64,000 nucleotides of DNA from Natrinema sp031626495 (GCF_031626495.1 NZ_JAMQOJ010000008.1:290282-354281); one strand, 5' to 3'; numbered from the stretch's first letter, positions 44,499 to 53,916 are shown. Program-made: numbers and translations. The notes: generated from the letters alone by a model not told the origin.

Positions 44499-45932
44499 AT
44501 GGGAGCAATGCACCAACAAGAGGGGGAAGCAGCGTTCGACGAGCTGCCGAGCGACGCCGTTCGCTCCTTCGTCGCGGAGTTTCGCGGCGACGTGCTGACG
44601 CCGTCCGACGAGGGGTACGACGACGCGCGAGCGATCTGGAACGAGATGATCGACCGGTATCCGGCGCTCGTCGCGCGCTGTGCTGGCGTCGCTGACGTCG
44701 TCTCGTCGGTGAACTTCGCCCGCGACCACGACCTGCCCCTCGCGGTGCGGGGCGGCGGACACAACGTGGCCGGGACGGCCATCTGCGACGGCGGAATCGT
44801 CGTCGATCTCTCAGCGATGAACGGCGTCCGGGTCAACCGCGAGGCGGAAACCGTCTACGCCGAAGGCGGCGCGACGCTGGGCGACGTCGACCGCGAAACG
44901 CAGTTGTTCGGCCTCGCGACGGCACTCGGTGCGGTGTCACAGACCGGAATCGCGGGACTGACGCTCAACGGCGGCTACGGTCACCTGAGCCGCGAGTACG
45001 GACTCGCACTCGATAATCTGGTCAGCGTCGACGTGGTGACGGCGGACGGGCAGGTACGCACTGCCAGCGAAAATCGGAACGAAGACCTGTTCTGGGCGAT
45101 CCGCGGCGGCGGCGGCAACTTCGGCGTCGTCACGGCCTTCGAGTACGCCCTCCACGAGGTCGGTCCGGAGGTGTACGCCTTCTTCGTCTGGTACCACGGC
45201 GACGACGCCGACGCGGCGCTGTCGGCCTTCCGCGAGTGGACCGAGACCGCGCCGCGAGACGCGGGCGTCCTCGTCTTCACCGCCCACGTCCCCGAACTCG
45301 AGGAGTTTCCCGAGGAGACGTGGGGCGAACCGGCGGTCGCGTTCCTCGGCTCCGCCCGCGGCGACACAGCGGACGCGCCGGCGGTCTACGACCCGCTCCG
45401 CGAGGTCGCGACGCCCATCGCCGACATGAGCGGACCGATGGACTACGTCGACCTCCAGTCGATGCTCGACGAAGACTATCCGGACGGGCTGCGCTACTAC
45501 TGGAAGTCGATCTTCCTCGAGGGACTCACCGACGAGGTCTTCGATCTCATGATCCAGTACAACGACTCGACCCCGTCGGCGCTCTCGACGATCGACGTCT
45601 GGCACCTCGGCGACGCGGTCGCGGACGTTCCGCGGGACGCGACCGCGTTCTGGCACCGGGACAAGCCGTACATGCTCACCGTCGAGGCGAACTGGGAGGA
45701 GGCCGACGAGGACGACGCGAACGTGAACTGGGCGCGCGAGGTGTTCGCCGACGTGCAAGCGCTGCCGGTCGCCTCGGGCCGCTACGGTAATTTCCCTGGA
45801 CTGAACGAAGATCCCGTGAAGTTGCTCTACGGCGACAACTACGACCGGTTGGTCGAGGTCAAGACGGAATACGATCCGGAGAACCTGTTCCGGTCGAACG
45901 CGAACGTTCCGCCGCGATCCGGCGCCGACTGA
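44499..45932 (+). CDS. FAD-linked BBE-type oxidoreductase (divergent paralogue)
   Basis: 477 residues. Same architecture as the 42849 protein, with AVRGGGHNVAGTAICDGG and the closing YDRLVEVKTEYDPENLFRSN. ATG at 44499 has gttttatct about 28 bases upstream. The two genes face away from each other over 246 bases of A/T-containing DNA. The stop overlaps the next start by one base, so it is co-translated with the SnoaL-like gene. Confidence 0.88.
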   Translation: MGAMHQQEGEAAFDELPSDAVRSFVAEFRGDVLTPSDEGYDDARAIWNEMIDRYPALVARCAGVADVVSSVNFARDHDLPLAVRGGGHNVAGTAICDGGIVVDLSAMNGVRVNREAETVYAEGGATLGDVDRETQLFGLATALGAVSQTGIAGLTLNGGYGHLSREYGLALDNLVSVDVVTADGQVRTASENRNEDLFWAIRGGGGNFGVVTAFEYALHEVGPEVYAFFVWYHGDDADAALSAFREWTETAPRDAGVLVFTAHVPELEEFPEETWGEPAVAFLGSARGDTADAPAVYDPLREVATPIADMSGPMDYVDLQSMLDEDYPDGLRYYWKSIFLEGLTDEVFDLMIQYNDSTPSALSTIDVWHLGDAVADVPRDATAFWHRDKPYMLTVEANWEEADEDDANVNWAREVFADVQALPVASGRYGNFPGLNEDPVKLLYGDNYDRLVEVKTEYDPENLFRSNANVPPRSGAD

Positions 45933-46414
45933 TGGATCGATCCTCGTCGACCGAGGGCGTCGAAACCGCTGCGGATCCGGCGGCGTCGACTATCGAGGCC
46001 CGAAACGAGCGACTCGTTCGGGATTACTTCGCGGCCGTCTGGAACGACGGCGACCTCGAGGCGTTCGACACCGACGCGGTGAGCGACGACTACGTCCTTC
46101 ACCACGGGACGGACGACACGTATACGATCGACGAACTGCGGACGGCCTGGGCCGACTGGTACGCGACGTTTCCGGACCTGCGAAACGATATCGAGGACGT
46201 GATCGCGACGGCCGATCGGGTCGTCGTTCGGTACCGGTTCTCGGGAACGCACGAGGCGGCGGTCTTCGGCGTTCCGGCGACGGGGACCGAGGTCGAAACG
46301 GCCGGCATCGTGGTCTTCAGCGTCGATGATCACCAAATAGTCGAGGGATGGGCGCTCGACGACGTTCACGGGCTGCTCCAGCAACTCGGCAGCGTGAACG
46401 GCGGCCGTGACTGA
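45932..46414 (+). CDS. SnoaL-like polyketide cyclase / ester cyclase fold protein
   Basis: 160 residues. The NTF2-like fold starts at RNERLVRDYFAAVWNDGDLEAFD, with DDYVLHHGTDDTYTIDELRTAWADWYATFPDLRNDIEDVI and ending IVEGWALDDVHGLLQQLG. Members are cyclases or, more often, orphan binding proteins. Translationally coupled to the flavoprotein gene, so a joint step on a small organic substrate is likely. Confidence 0.85.
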   Translation: MDRSSSTEGVETAADPAASTIEARNERLVRDYFAAVWNDGDLEAFDTDAVSDDYVLHHGTDDTYTIDELRTAWADWYATFPDLRNDIEDVIATADRVVVRYRFSGTHEAAVFGVPATGTEVETAGIVVFSVDDHQIVEGWALDDVHGLLQQLGSVNGGRD

Positions 46415-46466
46415 CGGTCACGAGCGGCCGAAAGCGATTAAGTAGCCTCGCTCGAGAGTTGTGCGT

Positions 46467-47459
46467 ATGGTAACCTTCCTCTCCGGGGGCACCGGGACGC
46501 CGAAGCTGTTAGACGGGGCAGCGGCCGCGTTCTCGCCGGAGGAGACCACAGTCGTCGCCAACACGGGCGACGACATCGAGCTCGGCGGGCTCTTCGTCTC
46601 GCCGGACGTCGATACGCTGCTGTTTCAGGGTGGTGGAATCCTCGACCGGGAGACGTGGTGGGGCATCGAGGGCGACACGCACCGAACCAACTCGGCACTG
46701 AACGACATCGCGTCGGCCGCGGGCCTCCCCGACGGCCCGCAGTTCCTGCCAGAGGGGCGCCAGACCGAGGGACGACGGCTCGCGCACTGGCGGCGCTTCT
46801 CCGGCGTCGCGGAGTTCATGACGATCGGCGACCGCGACCGGGCCGTCCACATCACGCGGACGAGCCTGCTCGACGAGGGCCACACGCTGAGCGAGGCGAC
46901 CCAGCGGCTGGCCAGCGCGTTCGGACTGTCCATCGACCTGCTGCCGATGAGCGACGATCCGGTGGCCAGCCTCGTCCACACGGATCAGGGCCTCATGCAT
47001 TTCCAGGAGTACTGGGTCGCCCACCGGGGCGAGCCGACCGTCAACACCGTCGAGTTCCGCGGCTCCTCCAAGGCCGAGCCGGCGCCGGGCGTCCTCAAGG
47101 CGCTCGACGACACCGTCGTCATCGGCCCGTCGAACCCGGTCACGAGTATCGGACCGATGCTCGCGCTGCCGGGCGTCGCAGACGCGCTCGCGCAGACGAC
47201 GGTCGTCGCCGTGTCGCCGTTCCTCGGCGACGATGCCTTCTCCGGCCCCGCCGGCGACCTCATGGAGGCGGTCAACGCCGAACCGAGCACCGACGGGCTG
47301 GCGACCGCCTACCCGTTCGCCGATGTCTTCGTGATCGACGAGAACGACGACGCCGACTTCGACCGGCCGACGGTCCGAACCGACATCGAGATCGACTCAC
47401 GTCAGGACGCCGCGCGCGTGATCCGTGCTGTCGACGCTGCGATCGATCATCTGAGCTGA
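46467..47459 (+). CDS. cofD: 2-phospho-L-lactate transferase of F420 synthesis
   Basis: 330 residues. Starts MVTFLSGGTGTPKLLDG, with VVANTGDDIELGGLFVSPD and NPVTSIGPMLALPGV typical of CofD. It transfers the phospholactyl (or phosphoenolpyruvyl-derived) group from LPPG/EPPG to the deazaflavin Fo, giving F420-0. A GTG six bases earlier is an alternative start. It is followed after one base by a dihydrouridine synthase gene. Confidence 0.95.
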   Translation: MVTFLSGGTGTPKLLDGAAAAFSPEETTVVANTGDDIELGGLFVSPDVDTLLFQGGGILDRETWWGIEGDTHRTNSALNDIASAAGLPDGPQFLPEGRQTEGRRLAHWRRFSGVAEFMTIGDRDRAVHITRTSLLDEGHTLSEATQRLASAFGLSIDLLPMSDDPVASLVHTDQGLMHFQEYWVAHRGEPTVNTVEFRGSSKAEPAPGVLKALDDTVVIGPSNPVTSIGPMLALPGVADALAQTTVVAVSPFLGDDAFSGPAGDLMEAVNAEPSTDGLATAYPFADVFVIDENDDADFDRPTVRTDIEIDSRQDAARVIRAVDAAIDHLS

Positions 47460-47460
47460 G

Positions 47461-48222
47461 ATGGCTCCGAACGTCCCCTTCGCGCCGCCGCTCGCCCTCG
47501 CCAGTCTGAGCGGCGAGGCCGACGCCGACTGGGCGCGGGCCGGCGCGGAGTACGCCGGCGCCGCGTTCCTCGGCGGCATCGCCCTCGACGCCGACTCGAG
47601 AGCGGCTGCGCGCGACCTCGTCGCACGCGACCGAACCGAGTTCCTCCCCGAGGACCCGATCGCCTTCGTCGACCGCGAACTCGCCGCACTCGGAGACGTG
47701 CCCGTCCAGCCGGCGTTCAACGTCCGAAGCGCGACCGTCGAGCCGATCGTCGAGGCCGCCCGCGTCTGCCGGGATCACGACGCCGTCCTCGAGATCAACG
47801 CCCACTGCCGGCAGGACGAACTCTGTGCCGTCGGCTGTGGCGAGACGCTCCTGCGAGACCGTGACCGGCTCGCGAACTACGTCGAGCGCGCGGCCGAGAC
47901 GGGCGTCACCGTCGGCGCGAAGGTCCGTGCCGAAGTCCCCGGCGTCGACCTGCCGGTGCTGGCCCGTGATCTCGAGGCCGCCGGCGCTGCCTTCGTCCAC
48001 GTCGACGCGATGGACTCCGAAGCCGTGATCGCCGACGTCGTCGACGCGACCGACCTATTCGTGATCGCCAACAACGGCGTCCGCGACGCCGAGACCGTCC
48101 GCGAGTACGTCGACTACGGCGCCGACGCGGTCAGCGTCGGCCGGCCGAGCGACAACCCCGCAGTGCTCGAGCGGGTTCGCGAGGCCGTCGAACGGGAGTT
48201 CGGGCTCGAGGCGACGCGGTAG
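47461..48222 (+). CDS. tRNA-dihydrouridine synthase family protein
   Basis: 253 residues, TIM-barrel flavoprotein. Features: PVQPAFNVRSATVEPIVEAARV, LEINAHCRQDELCAVGCGETLL (DUS-type NxxC site with Cys), GAKVRAEVPGVDLPVL and ANNGVRDAETVREYVDYGADAVSVGRP. It is shorter than bacterial Dus, as in archaeal homologues. It reduces uridines of tRNA with NADPH, although a different substrate cannot be excluded. Co-transcribed with cofD. Confidence 0.8.
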   Translation: MAPNVPFAPPLALASLSGEADADWARAGAEYAGAAFLGGIALDADSRAAARDLVARDRTEFLPEDPIAFVDRELAALGDVPVQPAFNVRSATVEPIVEAARVCRDHDAVLEINAHCRQDELCAVGCGETLLRDRDRLANYVERAAETGVTVGAKVRAEVPGVDLPVLARDLEAAGAAFVHVDAMDSEAVIADVVDATDLFVIANNGVRDAETVREYVDYGADAVSVGRPSDNPAVLERVREAVEREFGLEATR

Positions 48223-48360
48223 CGGTCGACGTCGATTCGGAAGCCGTAGCCAAATCAGTCGAGACAAGCGAATAGTCGTCTCGCTGCTGGCCGATCACCC
48301 CCTCTGCGGTGGCATTCGCTGCGTTCGCCGAGGGGAACACCGAACCAGGACGTAGATCGC

Positions 48361-48705
48361 TTACAACGGCGCACCGACCAGTAAGAGCTTCGCGCGCTCG
48401 TCGCCGCGGTTGAAGATCTGGCGCGTCTCGCCCGCATCCAGCCGAATCGCCTCGTCCGTCTCGAGCCGGACCGTCTCGTCGGCGTCCTCGAATTCGACCT
48501 CGACCGTGCCGGCGACCACGTAGTAGACCTCCTCCTGCCCGGTGTTCGTCTCGTCGTGTTCCTTGCCCTTGCCGCCGGGCTCGAGTTCGAGCACTGAGAT
48601 GCCGAGGTCGTCCGTCTCGAGTTCCTCCTTCAGAAACCACATGCCGCCCCACTCCTCGGGGACGACGGAGTCTACGTCGGTCTTGGCTGCGGTATCGTAG
48701 CCCAT
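48361..48705 (-). CDS. Small cupin domain protein
   Basis: 114 residues. Single cupin: GKGKEHDETNTGQEEVYYVVAGTVEVEFED and AIRLDAGETRQIFNRGDE. The first metal motif has H-x-E-x3-G-Q-E-E, so metal binding is plausible. Function unknown. Confidence 0.8.
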   Translation of the reverse strand: MGYDTAAKTDVDSVVPEEWGGMWFLKEELETDDLGISVLELEPGGKGKEHDETNTGQEEVYYVVAGTVEVEFEDADETVRLETDEAIRLDAGETRQIFNRGDERAKLLLVGAPL

Positions 48706-48846
48706 ACGCCATCGTCGTCGGTTCGACGCTTAAATCGACGGGACGGCGAACCTCCTGCCGACGCCCGACGGACCGACCCGTCCGCCGTAGGCGCGGCGGT
48801 AGACAACCCCTACCCCTAAGCCGTCCGGGCACGCAGCGAGACGTAT

Positions 48847-49698
48847 ATGCGATCGACGGCCCAGAACGCGGAACTGGCGCTGCTGCTCGAGGTCGCCGGA
48901 ACACCCAAGCCGGGCAACGTCGACCGCCATCGGGACCTGGCGGATCTGCGGTTCGAGCACTTCCTCGCCGGCGCGGTGGGGGCCAGCGAGGGGCTCGAGC
49001 TGGCGGCCGACGGCGCGTCGGTCGGACCGGCGTTCGAGCGGGCAGTCGATGGTATGGCCGCCCAGAAGGGGGGCAACACGCAGTTCGGGGCGCTGCTGTT
49101 GCTCGTCCCGCTCGTCTGCGCCGCGCGCGAGGAACTCTCGCAGCCGATCGCCGAAGCCGTCGTCCGCGAGACGACCGTCGGCGACGCGGCGGCGTTCTAC
49201 CGCGCGTTCGACCACGTCGACGTCGGCGTCGGCGACCCGCCCGCGGACATGGAACCGCTCGACGTCCGCCGCGGTTCGGACGCGGTCCCGGCCGTCCGGG
49301 AGCGCGGACTAACGCTGCTCGAGATCATGGAGCGGAGCGTGCCGGGCGACGACGTCGCTCGCGAGTGGGTCCGCGGGTTCGAGCGGTCGTTCGCGGCGGC
49401 CGAACGGCTCGCCGACGCCGACGGCCCGATATCGGAGCGGACCGCGGCGGTCTTCCTCTCCCTGCTCGCGGAGCGACCCGACACGCTCGTCGCGACGCGC
49501 CACGGCGAGGACGCTGCCAGGGAAGTGACCGAGCGCGCTGCCGAACTCGCGGACGGCGACGCCCTCGAGACCGATCGAGACGCGGTCGAGTCCTTCGCCG
49601 ACGACCTCGTCGCCCGCGGTATCAATCCGGGAACGACGGCCGACGTCACCGCGGCCGGGCTGTTCGTCGCACTCGAGCACGAGGCGATCGAGCTATGA
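48847..49698 (+). CDS. CitG/MdcB-like triphosphoribosyl-dephospho-CoA synthase family protein
   Basis: 283 residues, helical. The conserved start ELALLLEVAGTPKPGNVDRHRD and the segment AAQKGGNTQFGALLLLVPL match the family that adds a triphosphoribosyl group to dephospho-CoA. No citrate or malonate lyase genes are here, so the substrate in archaea is probably different. Overlaps the DUF447 gene by four bases (ATGA). Confidence 0.85.
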   Translation: MRSTAQNAELALLLEVAGTPKPGNVDRHRDLADLRFEHFLAGAVGASEGLELAADGASVGPAFERAVDGMAAQKGGNTQFGALLLLVPLVCAAREELSQPIAEAVVRETTVGDAAAFYRAFDHVDVGVGDPPADMEPLDVRRGSDAVPAVRERGLTLLEIMERSVPGDDVAREWVRGFERSFAAAERLADADGPISERTAAVFLSLLAERPDTLVATRHGEDAAREVTERAAELADGDALETDRDAVESFADDLVARGINPGTTADVTAAGLFVALEHEAIEL

Positions 49699-50297
49699 GC
49701 GACGATCGACCGGCGGACGAGACCCGAGGCGACGACGCCGAGTGGCCCGCCTCGCTATCCGGCGTCACCGAGTCAGTCGTGACCACACTGGGACCGAACG
49801 GACTGTGGAACGCCGCCGCACTCGGCCTACACGCCGGCGAGCCCGTCACCGCGCGGACGTGGGGGAACACCCGCACCCGGCGAAACTTCCACCGGGAGGG
49901 CGAGGGCTACGTCCAGTTCGTCGACGACCCAGTGGCCGTCGCAGACGCCGCCCTCTCGATCGTCGAGTGCGAAGACCCCGTTCTCGAGTCGGCGACCGCC
50001 TGGGTGCGCGTGACCGTCGAGCAGCTCGACGCGGGAACCGACGGGGAGACCGACTGGGAGGAGTGGGCGCTTCGGCCCGTCGAATCCGCGGTCGTTCGGG
50101 AGACGATTCCGACGATCGACCGCGGCTTCGGGGCCGTCGTCGAGGCGACCGTGGCCGCCTCGCGACTCGAGGTGGCCGACTACGACGAGGCCGAGCTCCG
50201 CGACCGGCTGGCGTGGTGCGCCGAGATCGTCGAGCGCGCCGGCGGGCCGCGCGAACGCGAGGCGCTCGAGCGCGTGCGCGAGCATTCGGCGTGGTGA
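49695..50297 (+). CDS. DUF447 family protein
   Basis: 200 residues. Begins ESVVTTLGPNGLWNAAALGLHAGEPVTARTWGNTRTRRNFHREGEGYVQFV, the typical split-barrel flavin-like domain of DUF447, and ends with a helical ERAGGPREREALERVREH. The CitG-DUF447 pair is conserved in archaea, suggesting a joint, still unknown cofactor step. Confidence 0.85.
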   Translation: MSDDRPADETRGDDAEWPASLSGVTESVVTTLGPNGLWNAAALGLHAGEPVTARTWGNTRTRRNFHREGEGYVQFVDDPVAVADAALSIVECEDPVLESATAWVRVTVEQLDAGTDGETDWEEWALRPVESAVVRETIPTIDRGFGAVVEATVAASRLEVADYDEAELRDRLAWCAEIVERAGGPREREALERVREHSAW

Positions 50298-50383
50298 GCG
50301 TACTGTGTCGATCCCCCTCCGATGCCGACGCGTCGCCGTCGCAGAACGAATGTCTTTAGGGCGCGCTCGGAGAACGGACCGAC

Positions 50384-50575
50384 ATGGCAATCAAGCCGGC
50401 CTACGTCAAGAAGACCGGGAACCTCCTCCTGGAGCGGTATCCGGAGGCGTTCACGACCGACTTCGAACAGAACAAAGAGAGCGTCGAAAAGCTCACGAAC
50501 GTCGATTCCAAGGGTGTCCGCAACCGCATCGCGGGCTACGTCACCCGGAAGAAGGGCGCGCAAGTTCCCGCGTAA
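50384..50575 (+). CDS. rps17e: 30S ribosomal protein S17e
   Basis: 63 residues, full length for archaea. Starts AIKPAYVKKTGNLLLERYPEAFTTDF and contains NRIAGYVTRKKGA. Small-subunit protein found only in archaea and eukaryotes. Confidence 0.97.
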   Translation: MAIKPAYVKKTGNLLLERYPEAFTTDFEQNKESVEKLTNVDSKGVRNRIAGYVTRKKGAQVPA

Positions 50576-50721
50576 GTCTGTATTCTGCTTCGTCGAAGAC
50601 CGTATCGACCGATAGCGAGCCACAGCGCTCGCCAGTAGTGTGCGACTCGAGTACTGAGAGAAGCGGTTCCGCCGTGCTCGGCAAACCGACTGACGGGTCG
50701 CCAGTCCGAAACGGAAGATCG

Positions 50722-50979
50722 TTACTCGCCGAAGCCAGGCTCCATGTAGCTCGCAGCGACGAACGCGACGAACGCGACACCCCATCCGAACAGCATACCG
50801 ACCATTCCCGTCAGGATGTTCATCTGGTAGCCGAGTACCGGCAGTACGCCGTCGGTGTACCCCAGCCAGCCGAAGGCGACGGCCAGCAGCACCGCGACGA
50901 CCGCCACGGCCGTCGCACCCATGCTGAATCGCGTCTCGAGCAGTCCCCGATCGGTCGTACTCGTGGTCGAACTCGTCAT
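50722..50979 (-). CDS. Small three-helix membrane protein
   Basis: 85 residues. Ser/Thr-rich N-terminus followed by hydrophobic helices (ATAVAVVAVLLAVAFGWLGY; ILTGMVGMLFGWGVAFVAFVAAS). The ATG at 50979 starts MTSSTTSTT; the long frame upstream of it lies antisense to asd and is not real. Function unknown. Confidence 0.65.
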   Translation of the reverse strand: MTSSTTSTTDRGLLETRFSMGATAVAVVAVLLAVAFGWLGYTDGVLPVLGYQMNILTGMVGMLFGWGVAFVAFVAASYMEPGFGE

Positions 50980-51168
50980 CGGGACCACCTCCCGCCGGCG
51001 GCCTCGCGTCGAACCTGTCGGTAGTGCATCGGTCGCTAGGTGCCGCTCCCGTTTCTTAATATCTTCTATCCGGCCGCTGGCTCCTCGTCTGTCGCAGCGC
51101 GTCCGCTCAGTGACATGCGCTACCGAAAACCCAAACGGTTTTGCGGACACGACTCGGAGTGGCGAAAA

Positions 51169-52203
51169 ATGGCAGTACGAGTAGGCGTACTCGGTGCGAC
51201 CGGCGCAGTCGGACAGCGATTGATTCAGCTGCTCGATCCCCATCCGGAGTTCGAGATCGCGGCCCTGACCGCGAGCGACGCGAGCGCCGGCAAGACGTAT
51301 CGACAGGCCGCGAAGTGGCGCGTCGACAGCCCCATCCCGGAGGACGTCGCCGAGACCACCGTCACGGCGACAGACCCCGACGAAGTGCCCGACGACGTCG
51401 ACCTCCTGTTCTCGTCGCTCCCCTCGAGCGTCGGCGCAGAGGTCGAACCCTCGTTCTGTGAGGACGGCTATATCGTCTCCTCGAACTCCTCGAACGGCCG
51501 GATGGCCGACGACATCCCGCTCGTCATCCCGGAGGTCAATGCGGACCACCTCGATCTGCTCGAGGTCCAGCGCGACGAGCGCGGCTGGGACGGCGCGATG
51601 GTCAAGAATCCCAACTGTTCGACGATCACCTTCGTCCCGACGCTCGCGGCCCTCACCGACTACGGCCTCGAGAAAGTCCACGTTTCGACGCTGCAGGCCG
51701 TCTCCGGCGCGGGCTACGACGGCGTCTCCTCGATGGAGATCATCGACAACGCCATCCCCTACATCGGTAGCGAGGAGGACAAACTCGAGACCGAGTCGCG
51801 CAAACTGCTCGGCGATTTCGACGGCGCGGAACTGTCGCACAACGGCATGTCGGTCTCGGCCTCCTGTAACCGGATTCCGACGATCGACGGCCACCTCGAG
51901 AACGTCTGGGTCGAGACCGAGGAGGACCTCACCCCCCAGGACGCCGCCGAAGCTATGCGCGACTACCCCTCGCTGGACCTGCGCTCCTCGCCCGAGCCGC
52001 TCATCCACGTCTTCGACGAACCCGACCGCCCGCAGCCGCGGATGGACCGTACGCTCGGCGACGGCATGGCCATCGCCGCTGGCGGCTTACAGGAGACTCC
52101 CTTCGGCCTGCAGTACAACTGCCTCGCCCACAACACGATCCGCGGTGCGGCCGGCGCGAGCGTCCTCAACGGCGAACTGCTCCTCGAGAACGGCTACCTC
52201 TAA
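51169..52203 (+). CDS. asd: Aspartate-semialdehyde dehydrogenase
   Basis: 344 residues. NADP motif GVLGATGAVGQRLIQLL (6-22), catalytic C150 in NPNCSTI, and QAVSGAGYDGVSSM. The family His lies in the later ASCNRIPTIDGHLE region. Converts aspartyl phosphate to the semialdehyde for lysine, threonine and methionine synthesis. The start is the ATG at 51169. Confidence 0.95.
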   Translation: MAVRVGVLGATGAVGQRLIQLLDPHPEFEIAALTASDASAGKTYRQAAKWRVDSPIPEDVAETTVTATDPDEVPDDVDLLFSSLPSSVGAEVEPSFCEDGYIVSSNSSNGRMADDIPLVIPEVNADHLDLLEVQRDERGWDGAMVKNPNCSTITFVPTLAALTDYGLEKVHVSTLQAVSGAGYDGVSSMEIIDNAIPYIGSEEDKLETESRKLLGDFDGAELSHNGMSVSASCNRIPTIDGHLENVWVETEEDLTPQDAAEAMRDYPSLDLRSSPEPLIHVFDEPDRPQPRMDRTLGDGMAIAAGGLQETPFGLQYNCLAHNTIRGAAGASVLNGELLLENGYL

Positions 52204-52293
52204 CCGCCCGGTTCTTCCGTCCGTTCGACCGTCGTCCGCAAGCGTGCCCCACTATAACAATCGTTCGCGTCGTAGGACTGTAGAGAGCGTGTT

Positions 52294-52938
52294 ATGGTCC
52301 TTATCGTCGAGTTCGAGATCGCGACGCCGATTCTCCGGCGGGCGGTCGAGGCCGCCTCGGGAATCGATGTCGAAGAGATCTTCCGGCCGTCGGCCGACGA
52401 GACCAAGTTCATCTTCTGGGTCTACGGAGCGGACCTCGACGGCGTCGACGCCGCACTGGACGCCGACGAAACCGTTCGCCAGTTTGCCCTCCTCGAGGAG
52501 TCGGGCGACCGTCGTCTCTACAGCGGCACGCTCTCGGAATACGGGAAGGAGAACTTGACGTATCCGATTGCGGCGGAGTACGACATCGCGTACCTGGACA
52601 TCACCGTGACGAAGGACACGAGAATTCGTGCTCGCATCCCGACGCGAGAGGCACTGTTCGCCTACCGAGACGCCTGTCGCGAACGGGAGATCCCGTTCCG
52701 GATCGAACGCATCTTCGACGAATCGGATCACTCCGGCGATCGATACGGCATCACCGACAGACAGCAGGAAGCGCTGCTCGCTGCCCTCGAGAAGGGATAC
52801 TTCGACGTTCCGCGGAAAACGACGTTGTCGGAGATCGCCGAAACGCTGGATATCTCGGATCAAGCGCTGTCCGCTCGTCTTCGGCGGGGCCAGGCCAACC
52901 TGCTTCGGAATACGCTCCGAGAACGCACCCCGTCTTAA
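52294..52938 (+). CDS. Bacterio-opsin activator (Bat)-type HTH regulator
   Basis: 214 residues. The N-terminal half is the Bat/GAF-like sensor region (VEFEIATPILRRAVEAASGIDVEEIF) and the C-terminal HTH_10 domain contains GITDRQQEALLAALEKGYFDVPRKTTLSEIAETLDISDQALSARLRRGQANLL. DNA-binding regulator. It is followed after 53 bases by a HalOD1 gene on the same strand, so the two may act together. Confidence 0.93.
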   Translation: MVLIVEFEIATPILRRAVEAASGIDVEEIFRPSADETKFIFWVYGADLDGVDAALDADETVRQFALLEESGDRRLYSGTLSEYGKENLTYPIAAEYDIAYLDITVTKDTRIRARIPTREALFAYRDACREREIPFRIERIFDESDHSGDRYGITDRQQEALLAALEKGYFDVPRKTTLSEIAETLDISDQALSARLRRGQANLLRNTLRERTPS

Positions 52939-52991
52939 ATCGTTGACCCTCCAATGGAGATGATTTCCCCCATCGCACCGGTAGGGGATGT

Positions 52992-53300
52992 ATGGAAACT
53001 GAACCCGCTACTGACGAGGCGCAACCGCACGGCGCAGGCGACACCTACCAGGCTGGGCCGTCTCAGTCGCTCACCGAAGCAGTCATCGAGGCGGTCGCAT
53101 CGGCGTCCGGACTGGACGCGTTCGAGGTCGCCGACGAGTTCGGACCGCTGTACGACGTCATCGATCCGTCGGCGCTGGACTCGCTGTTCGAATCGACCAG
53201 GGGAACGGACCGGACTGTCGGCAGTGTTTCGTTCGAGTACGGCGACTATCGAGTCACGGTCGACGGGACCGGCCGTGTCGAACTCGCGGACGAAGAGTAA
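52992..53300 (+). CDS. Stand-alone HalOD1 output domain protein (core copy)
   Basis: 102 residues. SLTEAVIEAVASASGLDAFEVADEF leads into the HalOD1 segment PLYDVIDPSALDSLFES and VSFEYGDYRVTVDGTGRVEL. Same fold as the element copies at 6381 and 8066, but with a longer N-terminal helix. Probably an output partner of the adjacent Bat-type regulator. Confidence 0.85.
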   Translation: METEPATDEAQPHGAGDTYQAGPSQSLTEAVIEAVASASGLDAFEVADEFGPLYDVIDPSALDSLFESTRGTDRTVGSVSFEYGDYRVTVDGTGRVELADEE

Positions 53301-53324
53301 CGGTCGCTCGAGAACGATCGGACG

Positions 53325-53756
53325 CTAATCGTCGGTTCGCGGCAGTGCGACGACCGGGACCGAGGCTTTTTTTACGAGTCGGCGTGCCACGTCGCCGGTA
53401 AGTAGTTCCACGAACCGGTTCCCGCCGCGGGGTTCGAAGACCACGGCGTCGACGCGTCGTTCGACCGCCGCCTCGAGGATCGTCTCGACGACGTCGGTAC
53501 CGAACAGGATCGCCGTCTCGACCGAACCCGCGTGTCCCTCGAGCGGTCCGCGTGTGCGCTCGAAGATCTCCCGAGCGTACTCCTCGCGCTGTTCGACCGA
53601 GGCCTTGTCGGGCGCGCCGCCGGCCTTCTCGATCACGTTGACGACGAGCACCGTACTCGAGGGTATGAGATACGGCGCGAGCGTCGCCGCGGTTTCTTCG
53701 CCGTCGTCCGGATCCGCGACTGGAACGAGGACCGTTCCGTCGAACGAAAGCGTCAT
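53325..53756 (-). CDS. Universal stress protein
   Basis: 143 residues with the UspA fold: FDGTVLVPVADPDDGEETAATLAPYL, and RRVDAVVFEPRGGNRFVELLTGDVARRLVKKASVPVVAL. The Ser/Thr usually found in the final ATP motif (G-S/T) is Asp here (TGDVARR), so ATP binding may be lost. The ATG at 53756 is chosen. Confidence 0.85.
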   Translation of the reverse strand: MTLSFDGTVLVPVADPDDGEETAATLAPYLIPSSTVLVVNVIEKAGGAPDKASVEQREEYAREIFERTRGPLEGHAGSVETAILFGTDVVETILEAAVERRVDAVVFEPRGGNRFVELLTGDVARRLVKKASVPVVALPRTDD

Positions 53757-53916
53757 CTCGTTCCCCCCGTCCGCCCCGCTCGAGCGGTGTCGCCGACTAC
53801 TGAGCGTGCCATACCCCGGATTTCGGGGCACAGGATGAAAAAGGTGCGTTAGACGGCTCGAGGCGAAGGAGACCACCGACGACCGATCCGGCGGACCGAT
53901 CCGACGATCGGCCGAG

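Noticed and set aside
50722..52008. 428-residue minus-strand frame
   Set aside because: Mostly antisense to asd; only the last 85 residues (50722-50979) form a plausible gene.
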